The notes below the pieces were generated by a model, which saw nothing but the letters and a program-made list of their open reading frames with translations, searched no databases and was not told where the DNA came from. Positions 8,624 to 15,245 of a stretch of DNA of 15,245 nucleotides are shown here, in pieces. A program made the translations under genes and the position numbers. The stretch lies in contig JAHBMJ010001102.1 in the NCBI GenBank assembly GCA_018398765.1, forward strand, positions 1 to 15,245, given 5' to 3'. Every line of letters starts with the position of its first letter. Positions within the stretch are counted from its first letter, which is position 1. The DNA comes from Chromera velia (taxonomy: Eukaryota; Sar; Chromeraceae).

Positions 8624-11596
8624 ATGCCCGAGAAAGAGAACGAATCGGAGAACGTAAGCGTGAGGCCCTTCGTGGCCTTGCGAGTGAAGTACACAGGCAT
8701 CTGGAATCAGTATGTGGCCCCCTTCACTGGTTGGAAGCGGAGTCTGATCTTCAGATCTGTTTGCAAAGACTGGGCAGCCAAAGACGAGGGACGGGAGACG
8801 AATGTCGAAACCGTTCTCGAAACCCCCGAACTCCTCAAGTTTGCAGATCCCCAGAAAATGAAAAATGAAAGCTTCGAGCCGCTTGTGTCAGAAAGACGAC
8901 CTCTTTGGTCAACAGACACTGTCACTGGGATGAATTGTGTGACCCCCCAAGACCTTTTGTGTCGCGCTTGTTTCCGCTCTTCCCCTTCCGTCGTCTCCTC
9001 TCTGATCAGTCGCGTCTTCCCGGACGGTCTTGTCCTTACGGAGCCATTCCCTTCAAAAAAGACAGAGCCAGTCCCTCCCAAAAGAGATGAGGAAGAGGAA
9101 GAGGCAGCCAACATCCGCCTTTCTTGTGTTCTGCACGGATTCGCGCCGGCTGTTTTTTGGAGGGAGGCATGCAAGAGGAGTGTGGGAGAGGGGATGGTGG
9201 GTGCTGCTCTCCTGGGAGCAAACGAGGAAGTCCTTTCGTTTATTCGCTCTCACTTGGTTTCAGCAGAATTGTTTGCAAATATCAAAAAAGACACTGAGCC
9301 CTCAGAAAGAGAAGTCCAAGAACCCGGGGGGTTCGGGGGGTTCATGGGAAGAGGAGTCTGCCCCCTGATCAGTGCCGCAGTGAAAAGCCTCAATCCCATT
9401 GGAATGCTCAAATGGGTCCAGAAGGAGTTCAGGCTGGACTTCAGTTGCTCTCGTATCAACGGCCCCCTAACCTGGAAAGTGATTGAGGCAGAGGAGCCGC
9501 TTCCATACGAACTGTTGCGTTTCCTCGCCACCAAGGGGGGGGGTGCCATGTATCCCCTGACCCTCTGCCACCTTGCTCAGTTTGGAAGGTTAGCAGAACT
9601 AGTGCGAGAAGAGCACAGGAGTAAGAGGGAGAAGGCAGTTATGGATATAGCACTGAACCCTCCAGATGATGTGGACTTCCACAGAGTCATGATGACGATG
9701 CTGTTGAGGAGTCAGTATCCGGACGGGATCCCGGAGGAAGTCCATTGGAGAGCGTGGAACGGGGTATGTGACTCTGCTGCCAAGTGTGGTCAGTTGAAAG
9801 TCCTGAAATGGGCTCGGCTTGAGCTTGAGCCTGACCAGATTCCTCCTCCTCTCTGTTTGCCCAATGCAGCGTCACATAGGACAGAAAAGAAAAGGGAAAA
9901 GTCGGAGGAGCGGGGGTGTTTGAAAGAAGAAGGGGGAGAAAAAGGGAGGGAGAGAGATCAAGAGAACCTTTCAGAATCGTCACAAGCACCTCCTAGGGTA
10001 GGGGGGGCAGGGGTTACCCATTCGTCTTCAGAGGCTTCCCCTTCCTCTGCCTGTGCATCGTCTTGCTCTGCCAGTCACACAGCCAGTGGTAGTGTGAAGG
10101 AAAAGGAGAAGTCTTCTTCCCGTCTTCCCGAGGTGCAAAAGAGAAAGAAAGGTACTAGCAGAGGGAGCGAGTGCCCTCCGCTAGATGAGACGTTGATAAA
10201 AAATAAGATAGTGGACAGACCGATGAAGTTCCCCTGGAGTGCAAACGGGGCAGCCGCTGCTCTGAGAGAAGGGCACATGGAGACGTTCCATTGGATGATG
10301 TGCGAGGCAGAGGACCCATGTCCTTGGGAAGGGACGATCTTTGAGGCTGCTGTGTGCACCGGAAATCTGGATGTAATTCGTGAGGCTCACAGGGTGGGGG
10401 AAATGAGGGGCGGGGGGCAGTTTGATGCAGGGCAAAGCATTTCCATTGCACTGAAATACTGCGACTATCTAGTGCTCACCCTCCTTCTCGAGCTTCTTCC
10501 CCCGAACGATTTTCCCTCCTCTGCCTATACCTGTTTGTTTGACAGGGTAGAGTATTTCATGGAGCAGGAGTTAATCGATTTTGCCCGAAATTTGTCTGAG
10601 AAGGGGGTCAGGCCTTCAGAGTCGTTGTATGAGTCTCTGACGAGAGAGTTGCGCATTGACTGGACAGACCCTGAGAGGGAACGGGGGTGGGTTAGGGGAG
10701 TCACGGTTTTGGCTGTCTTTGATATCGTTGCTAGGGCAGATAGGAGGGTTGGACCCTCGACCAAAATCTATGCAGAGATCGTGGAATGTCCCTCTGTGCG
10801 CATCATGGAGAAAGTGCGTGCCCTCCCTCCATCCCAGCGCCCTTCCTGGAATGCCCCTGCAGAGGTTGTGAAGGTCATGGGGAGGTTTGAGGAGTTGAAT
10901 GCGTTGGAGGGGGGGCGGGAGGCGAATCCAAGTGCGCCTGTAATTCTCTCTGGCCTTCTTGAGATCTTGCGTTTTCTCTGCGAGCCTCGACAGCGCTACG
11001 CTGAGGCATTGGCGCTCCTCAAGGGGTCGGAGAGGGAGGCGGCAGAGAAGGCTGTTTGGTGGTTGTTGGACTTCCTAGGTAGTCATGCAAGCCTGTTGGA
11101 CAGAGAGAATGTGGAGGCACAGGTAGGGGAGGGGGGGCTGGATGGGTACATTGAGGAGAAGAGGGGGGAGCGAGGGCCGGAAAGCAAAGAGCTCCAGGAG
11201 ATGAAAGAGGTTTTTATGGGGGCATGGAGGGGTTTGATACAACTTGCCGGTCGTTTGTATCTTGAGTTTGGTTTCGGTGAGATTCTGACGTATGATCTTC
11301 TGAATGCTGCAGAAGGGGGGGACCTGATTGCAGGCCTGGATTTGTGTGGGACAGATGATGTTTGGGGGGTTCTCCGGCGCGTTGTGGTCAGGAGAAAGGT
11401 TGTTGATGAAGAAGAGATGGATTGGGACGAGGAGTCGGAGGAGGAAGAAAAGGGGGATGCGTCTCCGTCTGGTGGTCTAAGTGGGCAGACAAAGAAAGGA
11501 GGTGATGGGTCTGCGTCTGCGTCTTCTTCATTTTCCCTGTTGATGAGTCAGAAGGGAGGCTCTCTGCGTCCCCGCAGTATGACTTCACTTTTTTGA
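8624..11596 (+). CDS. F-box-like/divergent ankyrin-repeat protein, 990 aa, intronless
   Basis: One uninterrupted frame of 990 codons runs from ATG 8624 to TGA 11594-11596. Residues about 22-52 (IWNQYVAPF... and RSVCKDWAA) resemble the helical F-box pattern that ends in a VCxxW motif. Divergent ankyrin-like units are seen near residues 378-400 (DSAAKCGQLKVLKWARLE), 540-567 (AAAALREGHMETFHWMM, then CPW) and 569-592 (FEAAVCTGNLDVIREAH). Another candidate is near 243-270 (MLKWVQKEF). These follow the GxLEVLKWL...CPW style known from algal and giant-virus ankyrin proteins. Residues about 405-530 are a charged, Ser/Glu/Lys-rich linker and the tail from about 925 is acidic then Ser/Gly-rich. F-box proteins recruit substrates to SCF ubiquitin ligases, with ankyrin repeats binding the substrate; that role is inferred. 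Lack of introns contrasts sharply with the 15-exon neighbour. ORF certain; domain calls moderate. Confidence 0.85.
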   Translation: MPEKENESENVSVRPFVALRVKYTGIWNQYVAPFTGWKRSLIFRSVCKDWAAKDEGRETNVETVLETPELLKFADPQKMKNESFEPLVSERRPLWSTDTVTGMNCVTPQDLLCRACFRSSPSVVSSLISRVFPDGLVLTEPFPSKKTEPVPPKRDEEEEEAANIRLSCVLHGFAPAVFWREACKRSVGEGMVGAALLGANEEVLSFIRSHLVSAELFANIKKDTEPSEREVQEPGGFGGFMGRGVCPLISAAVKSLNPIGMLKWVQKEFRLDFSCSRINGPLTWKVIEAEEPLPYELLRFLATKGGGAMYPLTLCHLAQFGRLAELVREEHRSKREKAVMDIALNPPDDVDFHRVMMTMLLRSQYPDGIPEEVHWRAWNGVCDSAAKCGQLKVLKWARLELEPDQIPPPLCLPNAASHRTEKKREKSEERGCLKEEGGEKGRERDQENLSESSQAPPRVGGAGVTHSSSEASPSSACASSCSASHTASGSVKEKEKSSSRLPEVQKRKKGTSRGSECPPLDETLIKNKIVDRPMKFPWSANGAAAALREGHMETFHWMMCEAEDPCPWEGTIFEAAVCTGNLDVIREAHRVGEMRGGGQFDAGQSISIALKYCDYLVLTLLLELLPPNDFPSSAYTCLFDRVEYFMEQELIDFARNLSEKGVRPSESLYESLTRELRIDWTDPERERGWVRGVTVLAVFDIVARADRRVGPSTKIYAEIVECPSVRIMEKVRALPPSQRPSWNAPAEVVKVMGRFEELNALEGGREANPSAPVILSGLLEILRFLCEPRQRYAEALALLKGSEREAAEKAVWWLLDFLGSHASLLDRENVEAQVGEGGLDGYIEEKRGERGPESKELQEMKEVFMGAWRGLIQLAGRLYLEFGFGEILTYDLLNAAEGGDLIAGLDLCGTDDVWGVLRRVVVRRKVVDEEEMDWDEESEEEEKGDASPSGGLSGQTKKGGDGSASASSSFSLLMSQKGGSLRPRSMTSLF

Positions 11597-12387
11597 ATGC
11601 ATGATTGTTAAATTGATCCTTCCTCTGTTTCATTATGGCACGATGCGGTTGTTTGATTGGCCTGGACCAAATTCTGGACCCAAATGCATTTCAATGGAGT
11701 GTTGGACCGCCGTTTGTCGACAGTCTGTGGCAGAATTACATACTAAATCAAACTTCATCTTCAGACCTCCTCTTCTATTTGATAGAGAGTGCTACATAAA
11801 GAGTCAGATAGATGACTAAATTGAATGTATAGATTCCGTCATATATATACTCTACCCTACCAGACTATCATGGGACTGTTTAACAAAACAGTTTAGCATT
11901 AAACGTACTACCATTATGTTGAAAAGTCTCAAATTTAGCTGTGAAGCCTTCATTATCAACTTAGTAGCAATGTCAAGGCAGCATAGCTCTAAGCCCAGCT
12001 GGTTTTAAAATTGTTTAACCAGCTGAGCTAAGTGAACGAATACTAATAAATTCATAATCAGAATTCCAGTTTTTACTGCCTAACTACACCCTATTAAAGT
12101 TATGCAGCTTAACTCTATTTGATTACATGTTACAATATTATTTAATTACTAGGGCTAGTGCTAGTTTAATTGACAATAATGATTAAAACTAGGATTAAAA
12201 TAATTATTCTCAACTATAAATCCAACTATAACTATATTTTTTTTAGATCAGATCATGGCGATCATCACCCTTCATTACTTTATATTATTAAAAGTTTGTA
12301 TCATTTGTTAAACAAATCATTGTTACAAATGTTGGTGAGTCACAGTAACTCAGTCACTATAGTGACGACAATTCAAAAGATTTAAAA
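11597..12387. other. AT-rich intergenic region
   Basis: Beyond the stop at 11596 the sequence becomes increasingly AT-rich, with no gene-like frame. The only clear structure is the inverted repeat at 11989-12032. An AATAAA at 12043-12048 is more than 440 bases from the stop codon. Confidence 0.6.
11989..12032. repeat. 16-bp imperfect inverted repeat with a 12-base loop
   Basis: Arms at 11989-12004 and 12017-12032 match at 14 of 16 positions, with a perfect core of CAGCTGGTT and AACCAGCTG. The minus strand reads TTAGCTCAGCTGGTT, which resembles a tRNA A box. No B box or cloverleaf follows, so I do not call a tRNA. Confidence 0.6.
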
Positions 12388-12395
12388 AGCTATCG
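12388..12395. repeat. left target-site duplication AGCTATCG
   Basis: An exact copy of 12615-12622, immediately outside the left terminal inverted repeat of the MITE-like element. Confidence 0.75.
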
Positions 12396-12412
12396 CTAGG
12401 CGTCGGCTAAAG

Positions 12413-12458
12413 AAAAAAAAAAAAGTAGACGATTTGGGGAGATCCTTTTTTTTTTTTT
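12413..12458. repeat. internal module, copy 1
   Basis: An A run, GTAGACGAT, a variable four-base segment, GGAGATC and a T run. It is a direct copy of 12552-12595, placed just inside the left TIR. Because its ends are poly(A) and poly(T), it can also fold on itself. Confidence 0.8.
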
Positions 12459-12551
12459 ACTTTTTGACCCTGAACAATACTTGACAACAGTTGTGCAACA
12501 CACAAATAACACTTGTGCAACAGTTGAACAACAGTTGTTTGACTGAAAAAG

Positions 12552-12595
12552 AAAAAAAAAAAAAGTAGACGATCTAAGGAGATCTTTTTTTTTTT
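12552..12595. repeat. internal module, copy 2
   Basis: The second direct copy of the A-tract/GTAGACGAT/GGAGATC/T-tract module, just inside the right TIR of the same element. Confidence 0.8.
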
Positions 12596-12614
12596 CTCTC
12601 TAGCCGGCGCCTAG

Positions 12615-12622
12615 AGCTATCG
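12615..12622. repeat. right target-site duplication AGCTATCG
   Basis: An exact copy of 12388-12395, immediately outside the right terminal inverted repeat. The next three bases (CTA) also match the first three bases of the left TIR, so the boundary could be shifted by three. Confidence 0.75.
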
Positions 12623-12723
12623 CTAAATTAAAACTTCAAGTTAGGCAGAGACCTTTGAATTCTTCACAACATGCAGCTGTATGGTCTCTAGTATGATCTC
12701 TATTAGTTGCTTTTGCTTAATTT

Positions 12724-13165
12724 TTAACAGAAAAAAGGACTTAAAGAAAAAAAACAAAAAAACTTTTGCCATTTTGATGCCATTTTATGACTTTGATTCC
12801 GAGGAAGGGAAATCATGCAACTAATCAGCTTCGTCATCGGTCTGAGGTAATTGTGAAGGCTGAAAGTACAGGCAAAAAGGTCTTTCCCGTATCTTTCCCC
12901 TTTCCAAAGTGTCAGACTGCTTCCCGTCTTTCTCCTCCCCTTCTCCTCCACTGATTGGGCTGTGAAGCCGCTTTCTCTTCTGAGTCGCGCTGGCGTTTCC
13001 CTAGCTCGGAGAGGAAGCCCCCCTGTTGCGCCCATCCCTCCCTCTACGCTTCCATTGAGGCGCCTGATTGAAGGTTCTGCGGGTGCACCAGAGACTTCAA
13101 GTAAATGTGAAATTAAGCCACGGCCGCATTTCGGTTCATGATGATCCTCTTGAAAGCAAGAATAC
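12724..13165 (-). pseudogene. possible minus-strand exon or gene remnant
   Basis: On the minus strand an open frame continues to TAA at 12726-12724. Its only plausible 5' boundary is an acceptor-like TTTGTACTGCAG ending at 13166. The middle part (about 12880-13130) is GC-rich between AT-rich flanks and encodes a basic, polar stretch (for example RLRRESGFTAQSVEEKGRRK). The C-terminal part (KWQKFFCFFSLSPFFC) is read from A/T runs and looks non-coding. No ATG opens the frame in a sensible place and no upstream exon is identified. It could be a last exon, a decayed gene or chance. No family recognised. Confidence 0.2.
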
Positions 13166-13279
13166 CTGCAGTACAAATAGATTACATTACTCACATTGTG
13201 TGCAAGATCCAAGTGCAAAATGAAAATGTATTCATATCGTCTATTCAGACCTTTTGCGTATTGTACTCGTTCCGTAGCG

Positions 13280-13547
13280 ATGTCGTCTGAGCTGAATCAG
13301 ATCCTGAATTGTTTTTGTTCATTACTCCTGCATGGAGCCCCGGGGGTCGGGGTAGATCGAGGAAGCATGATGGAAAATGAAGCAAAAAAGACCGAGTGAA
13401 AAACAATTGAAAGAAGTCTTTGCATTTTTATTTCTCTTTGTTTTTCTTTTTTTCTCTTCTTTTTTTTTTTATAAATGCACTTCAAGGGCTTGAAAGAAGT
13501 GCTATAGCCGGCAAAACAAAAACTGACAACGACAGAAGTTATACTTC
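13280..13547. other. T-rich intergenic stretch with hairpin
   Basis: This stretch contains a 39-codon plus-strand frame (ATG 13280 to TGA 13397-13399) with no recognisable product, then T-rich DNA at about 13425-13471. A hairpin follows at 13477-13502, with arms GCACTTC and GAAGTGC around the palindrome TTCAAGGGCTTGAA. It could mark a transcript end, but nothing proves this. Confidence 0.35.
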
Positions 13548-13994
13548 ATGGATGTTAATAGACTCTTCTGGGCAGATCTATTCACTGACCACACAATTGG
13601 AAACAAGCAGAGCGGGGACGTGTATGGGAAGAGAAGGGGTCCCTCCACTCGGAATCCGATCATACAACTGGAAGACCGCCTGATCAGTCCCTCGGAGTCC
13701 GAGTTGGCCGACGCGAAAGACACCCGAGGCAAGACCACCCGCAGCAGCCACCATGCAGGTTCTCGTCCACAGCTCTGCACATATTGCACACTTCAGCAAG
13801 GATTGCAACAGAGAACGCTAGATTCTCCATTGCAGCCACGCAAAGCTACAGCAGAACCAGAGTTCTTCAATGCCTCACGCCGTTCAGACGGACAAAGAGC
13901 GGTCCGGGAGCCACAATATCATCCGCAACACGACAACCAGCCTGGCGGCATGGTGTTTCCTCCCTGGCGGTCGACCAGAGAGCATGCGAATTAG
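13548..13994 (+). CDS. hypothetical 148-aa ORF overlapping the first 131-bp repeat unit
   Basis: ATG 13548 to TAG 13992-13994. The first 100 or so residues (starting MDVNRLFWADLFTDHTIGNK) have varied composition and no low-complexity bias. The last part (FFNASRRSDGQR ... HDNQPGG) is translated from a diverged copy of the 131-bp repeat. I recognise no domain, signal peptide or membrane segment. It may be the first exon of a gene whose later exons lie in or beyond the repeats, since peptide-level similarity (NASRRLDGQR, PQHDNQP) recurs in later units in other frames. Splicing is unresolved, and it may be non-coding. Confidence 0.25.
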   Translation: MDVNRLFWADLFTDHTIGNKQSGDVYGKRRGPSTRNPIIQLEDRLISPSESELADAKDTRGKTTRSSHHAGSRPQLCTYCTLQQGLQQRTLDSPLQPRKATAEPEFFNASRRSDGQRAVREPQYHPQHDNQPGGMVFPPWRSTREHAN

Positions 13995-14002
13995 GAAGAC
14001 AG
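13862..14002. repeat. diverged outlying unit of the 131-bp repeat
   Basis: This stretch of about 141 bases aligns with the tandem units at 14347-14808 but carries extra bases around 13900-13922 and several substitutions. It is separated from the rest of the array by the minisatellite at 14003-14346, which suggests the array was split or that this is the ancestral copy. Confidence 0.85.
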
Positions 14003-14346
14003 ACATGAGCAGACACATTGTCAAGCAGAGACGAGAAGACACAACTCACACCCAAGCAGACCGAGCAGACCGAGCAGACACAACCCGAACACAAGCCGCA
14101 GCCAATTAAGTAGACACAAGCAGACATAACCCACGCAGATTCTGAAGCGGACACAAGCAGACACAGCCACCAAGCAGGCACAAGCAGGCACAAGCAGATA
14201 CGAGCAGACACGAGCAGACACGAGCCGAACACAAGAAGACACAAGCAGACACAAACCGGCACGCAACCCGCACACAAGCAGACACAAACAGACACAAGCA
14301 GACACGAGCCGAACACGAGCAGACACACGAGCAGACACACGAAGCG
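14003..14346. repeat. degenerate ACACAAGCAG minisatellite, almost T-free
   Basis: Irregular repeats of a decamer close to ACACAAGCAG fill this interval. From 14144 to 14347 the plus strand has a single T (14199), an extreme strand asymmetry. It produces long Cys/Val/Leu-rich artefact frames on the minus strand. There are no unique spacers. Confidence 0.9.
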
Positions 14347-14808
14347 GTTCTTCAATGCCTCACGCCGTTTAGACGGACAAAGAGTAGAGCCATATCCGCA
14401 ACACAACAACCAGCCTTGCGGCATGGTGTCTTCTCCCTGGCGGTCGGCCGGAGAGCATGCGAATTAGGAAAACAGTGGTTCATCAATGCCTCACGCCGTT
14501 TAGACGGACAAAGAGTGGAGCCATATCCGCAACACGACAACCAGCCTGGCGGCATGGTGTCTTCTCCCTGGCGGTCGGCCGGAGAGCATGCGAATTAGGA
14601 AAACAGTGGTTCATCAATGCCTCACGCCGTTTAGACGGACAAAGGGTGGAGCCATATCCGCAACACGACAACCAGCCTGGCGGCACGGTGTCTTCTCCCT
14701 GGCGGTCGGCCGGAGAGCATGCGAATTAGGAAAACAGTGGTTCATCAATGTCTCACGCCGTTTAGACGGACAAAGGGTGGAGCTATATCCGCAACACGAC
14801 AACCAGCC
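14347..14808. repeat. 131-bp tandem repeat, three full units and one partial
   Basis: Units begin at 14347, 14478 and 14609, with a partial unit at 14740-14808. The spacing is exactly 131 bases and units differ by only a few substitutions, so the duplication is recent or homogenised. 131 is not a multiple of 3, so each unit is read in a new frame. The open frames seen on both strands are repeat shadows. Confidence 0.95.
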
Positions 14809-14861
14809 GATCCAAAAGGTACGGTAGCTGATCGAATGAAAATATAACAAACTATTGACAG

Positions 14862-15047
14862 GGACAACCTGAGGAAGAGGATAACAACGAGACACAACAA
14901 GAATCAGTCTGTTCGCACGTAACGAAAGAGTACAAGCTGATGTTGATGTACTCATGGACTGACATTGTGCAGGATGATGGGCACACGGGGGGTGACCTCT
15001 TCAATCTGACAGCAGATCAACTCTTTAGTGACCTCCTATATAGGTGA
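14862..15047 (+). CDS. possible terminal exon, 61 codons
   Basis: After an acceptor-like ATTGACAG ending at 14861, an open frame runs 61 codons to TGA 15045-15047. Its polar, varied sequence includes TKEYKLMLMYSWTDIVQDD and DLFNLTADQLFSDLLYR, which looks more protein-like than the neighbouring repeat frames. The last 131-bp unit ends in CAAAAG followed by GTACGG (donor at 14819), and joining it here keeps frame. The implied 43-base intron is shorter than any in the HPR-like gene (minimum 86). No family recognised. The exon could also continue past a GTGATC donor at 15044. Confidence 0.22.
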   Translation, partial: GQPEEEDNNETQQESVCSHVTKEYKLMLMYSWTDIVQDDGHTGGDLFNLTADQLFSDLLYR

Positions 15048-15068
15048 TCGACCTCGATCTTCAATTAC

Positions 15069-15113
15069 TGCATGCATGTCACAATTCACATGCATATCAC
15101 ATGCATGCATGCA
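15069..15113. promoter_or_regulatory. cluster of TGCATGCA palindromes
   Basis: TGCATGCA occurs at 15069-15076 and twice, overlapping, at 15102-15113, with a related TGCATATC between. TGCATGCA is a known binding motif of certain apicomplexan AP2-family factors. The run ends in ATGCATGCAG, which also resembles some acceptors in the HPR-like gene, so it could instead be a 3' splice region. Confidence 0.35.
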
Positions 15114-15245
15114 GCTGTGTCGCTCTTCGCAATCTCTTCGCATCTGACGCAAGCAAGCTTGCGAACGGCCCCGGAAAGCAAGAAAAATGAGAACTGCACG
15201 ATTGACGCACGCCGGCCAGCCGATCGGGCGCCCAGTCGCGCCGAC
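15114..15245. other. right window edge, nothing assignable
   Basis: The sequence becomes GC-rich toward the edge and includes the palindrome GCAAGCTTGC (15153-15162). It could be the start of an exon following the acceptor-like ATGCAG at 15113, but too little is present to judge. Confidence 0.3.

Larger units (their letters stand above)
12396..12614. mobile_element. 219-bp MITE-like element with 14-bp TIRs and 8-bp TSD
   Basis: The ends are CTAGGCGTCGGCTA (12396-12409) and TAGCCGGCGCCTAG (12601-12614), inverted repeats with one mismatch. The same 8 bases, AGCTATCG, flank both ends (12388-12395 and 12615-12622), as expected of a target-site duplication. The match can be extended to 11 bases (AGCTATCGCTA) if the TIR is taken to start at GGCG. 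Inside are two direct copies of an A-tract/GTAGACGAT/GAGATC/T-tract module and a centre rich in CAACAGTTG and TTGTGCAAC strings. There is no transposase. An 8-bp duplication is typical of hAT elements and 8-11 bp of Mutator-like ones; the superfamily is unresolved. The intact duplication and TIRs suggest a fairly recent insertion. Confidence 0.8.

Noticed and set aside
8707-9174. 155-codon minus-strand frame inside the F-box/ankyrin-like gene
   Set aside because: It is the antisense shadow of a well-supported 990-codon frame.
11989-12040. tRNA gene on the minus strand (TTAGCTCAGCTGGTT looks like an A box)
   Set aside because: There is no B box, no acceptor-stem pairing and no cloverleaf. The match is part of an inverted repeat.
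13867-14424. 185-codon minus-strand frame rich in Cys, Val and Leu
   Set aside because: It is translated from the degenerate decamer minisatellite and repeat units. The apparent hydrophobic or Cys-rich pattern only reflects the T-poor plus strand.
14352-14955. Several 60-113-codon frames on both strands over the 131-bp units
   Set aside because: They repeat the same peptide with a frame change per unit on both strands, which is expected of a tandem repeat and not of coding selection.

Overview
The window is eukaryotic nuclear DNA. It contains a gene with many short exons and spliceosomal GT-AG introns, abundant microsatellites and minisatellites, AT-rich intergenic DNA and a small terminal-inverted-repeat element. 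The first gene resembles the heptatricopeptide-repeat (HPR) organellar RNA-binding proteins expanded in apicomplexans and their relatives. The second resembles the F-box/ankyrin-like proteins common in algae and large-genome protists. Together these suggest a myzozoan alga, most likely a chromerid such as Chromera velia. This is an inference from protein style and genome texture, not a match I could run.

Layout. 1-718 is a 38-bp minisatellite that runs off the left edge. 719-1067 is the short 5' flank of the first gene. 1068-7757 (+) is a 15-exon gene that I reconstructed by joining exons; every junction keeps the reading frame and gives a 741-residue protein with a basic, presequence-like N-terminus. 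Its introns carry (CTGT)n, (TG)n, (CATT)n, (TC)n and GA-rich tracts, several of them directly beside splice sites. 7758-8623 is a 3' flank with an AATAAA, an AT-rich block and a GC-rich 5' flank containing a short upstream ORF. 8624-11596 (+) is an uninterrupted 990-codon gene with an F-box-like N-terminus and divergent ankyrin-like repeats. 11597-12723 is AT-rich and holds a 219-bp MITE-like element (12396-12614) with 14-bp terminal inverted repeats and an 8-bp target duplication. 12724-13165 is a GC-rich island with a weak minus-strand exon candidate. 13548-15245 holds a possible small gene on the plus strand, a 131-bp tandem repeat family split by an almost T-free minisatellite, and a possible 3' exon.

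The two well-supported genes are on the same strand but show no sign of working together. One is predicted to act in mitochondrial RNA metabolism, the other possibly in ubiquitin-ligase substrate recognition. The most useful results for a reader are the exon-by-exon model of the first gene, the unusual GTCAGT-type splice donors it uses, the intact TIR element, and the unusual repeat structures at both ends.
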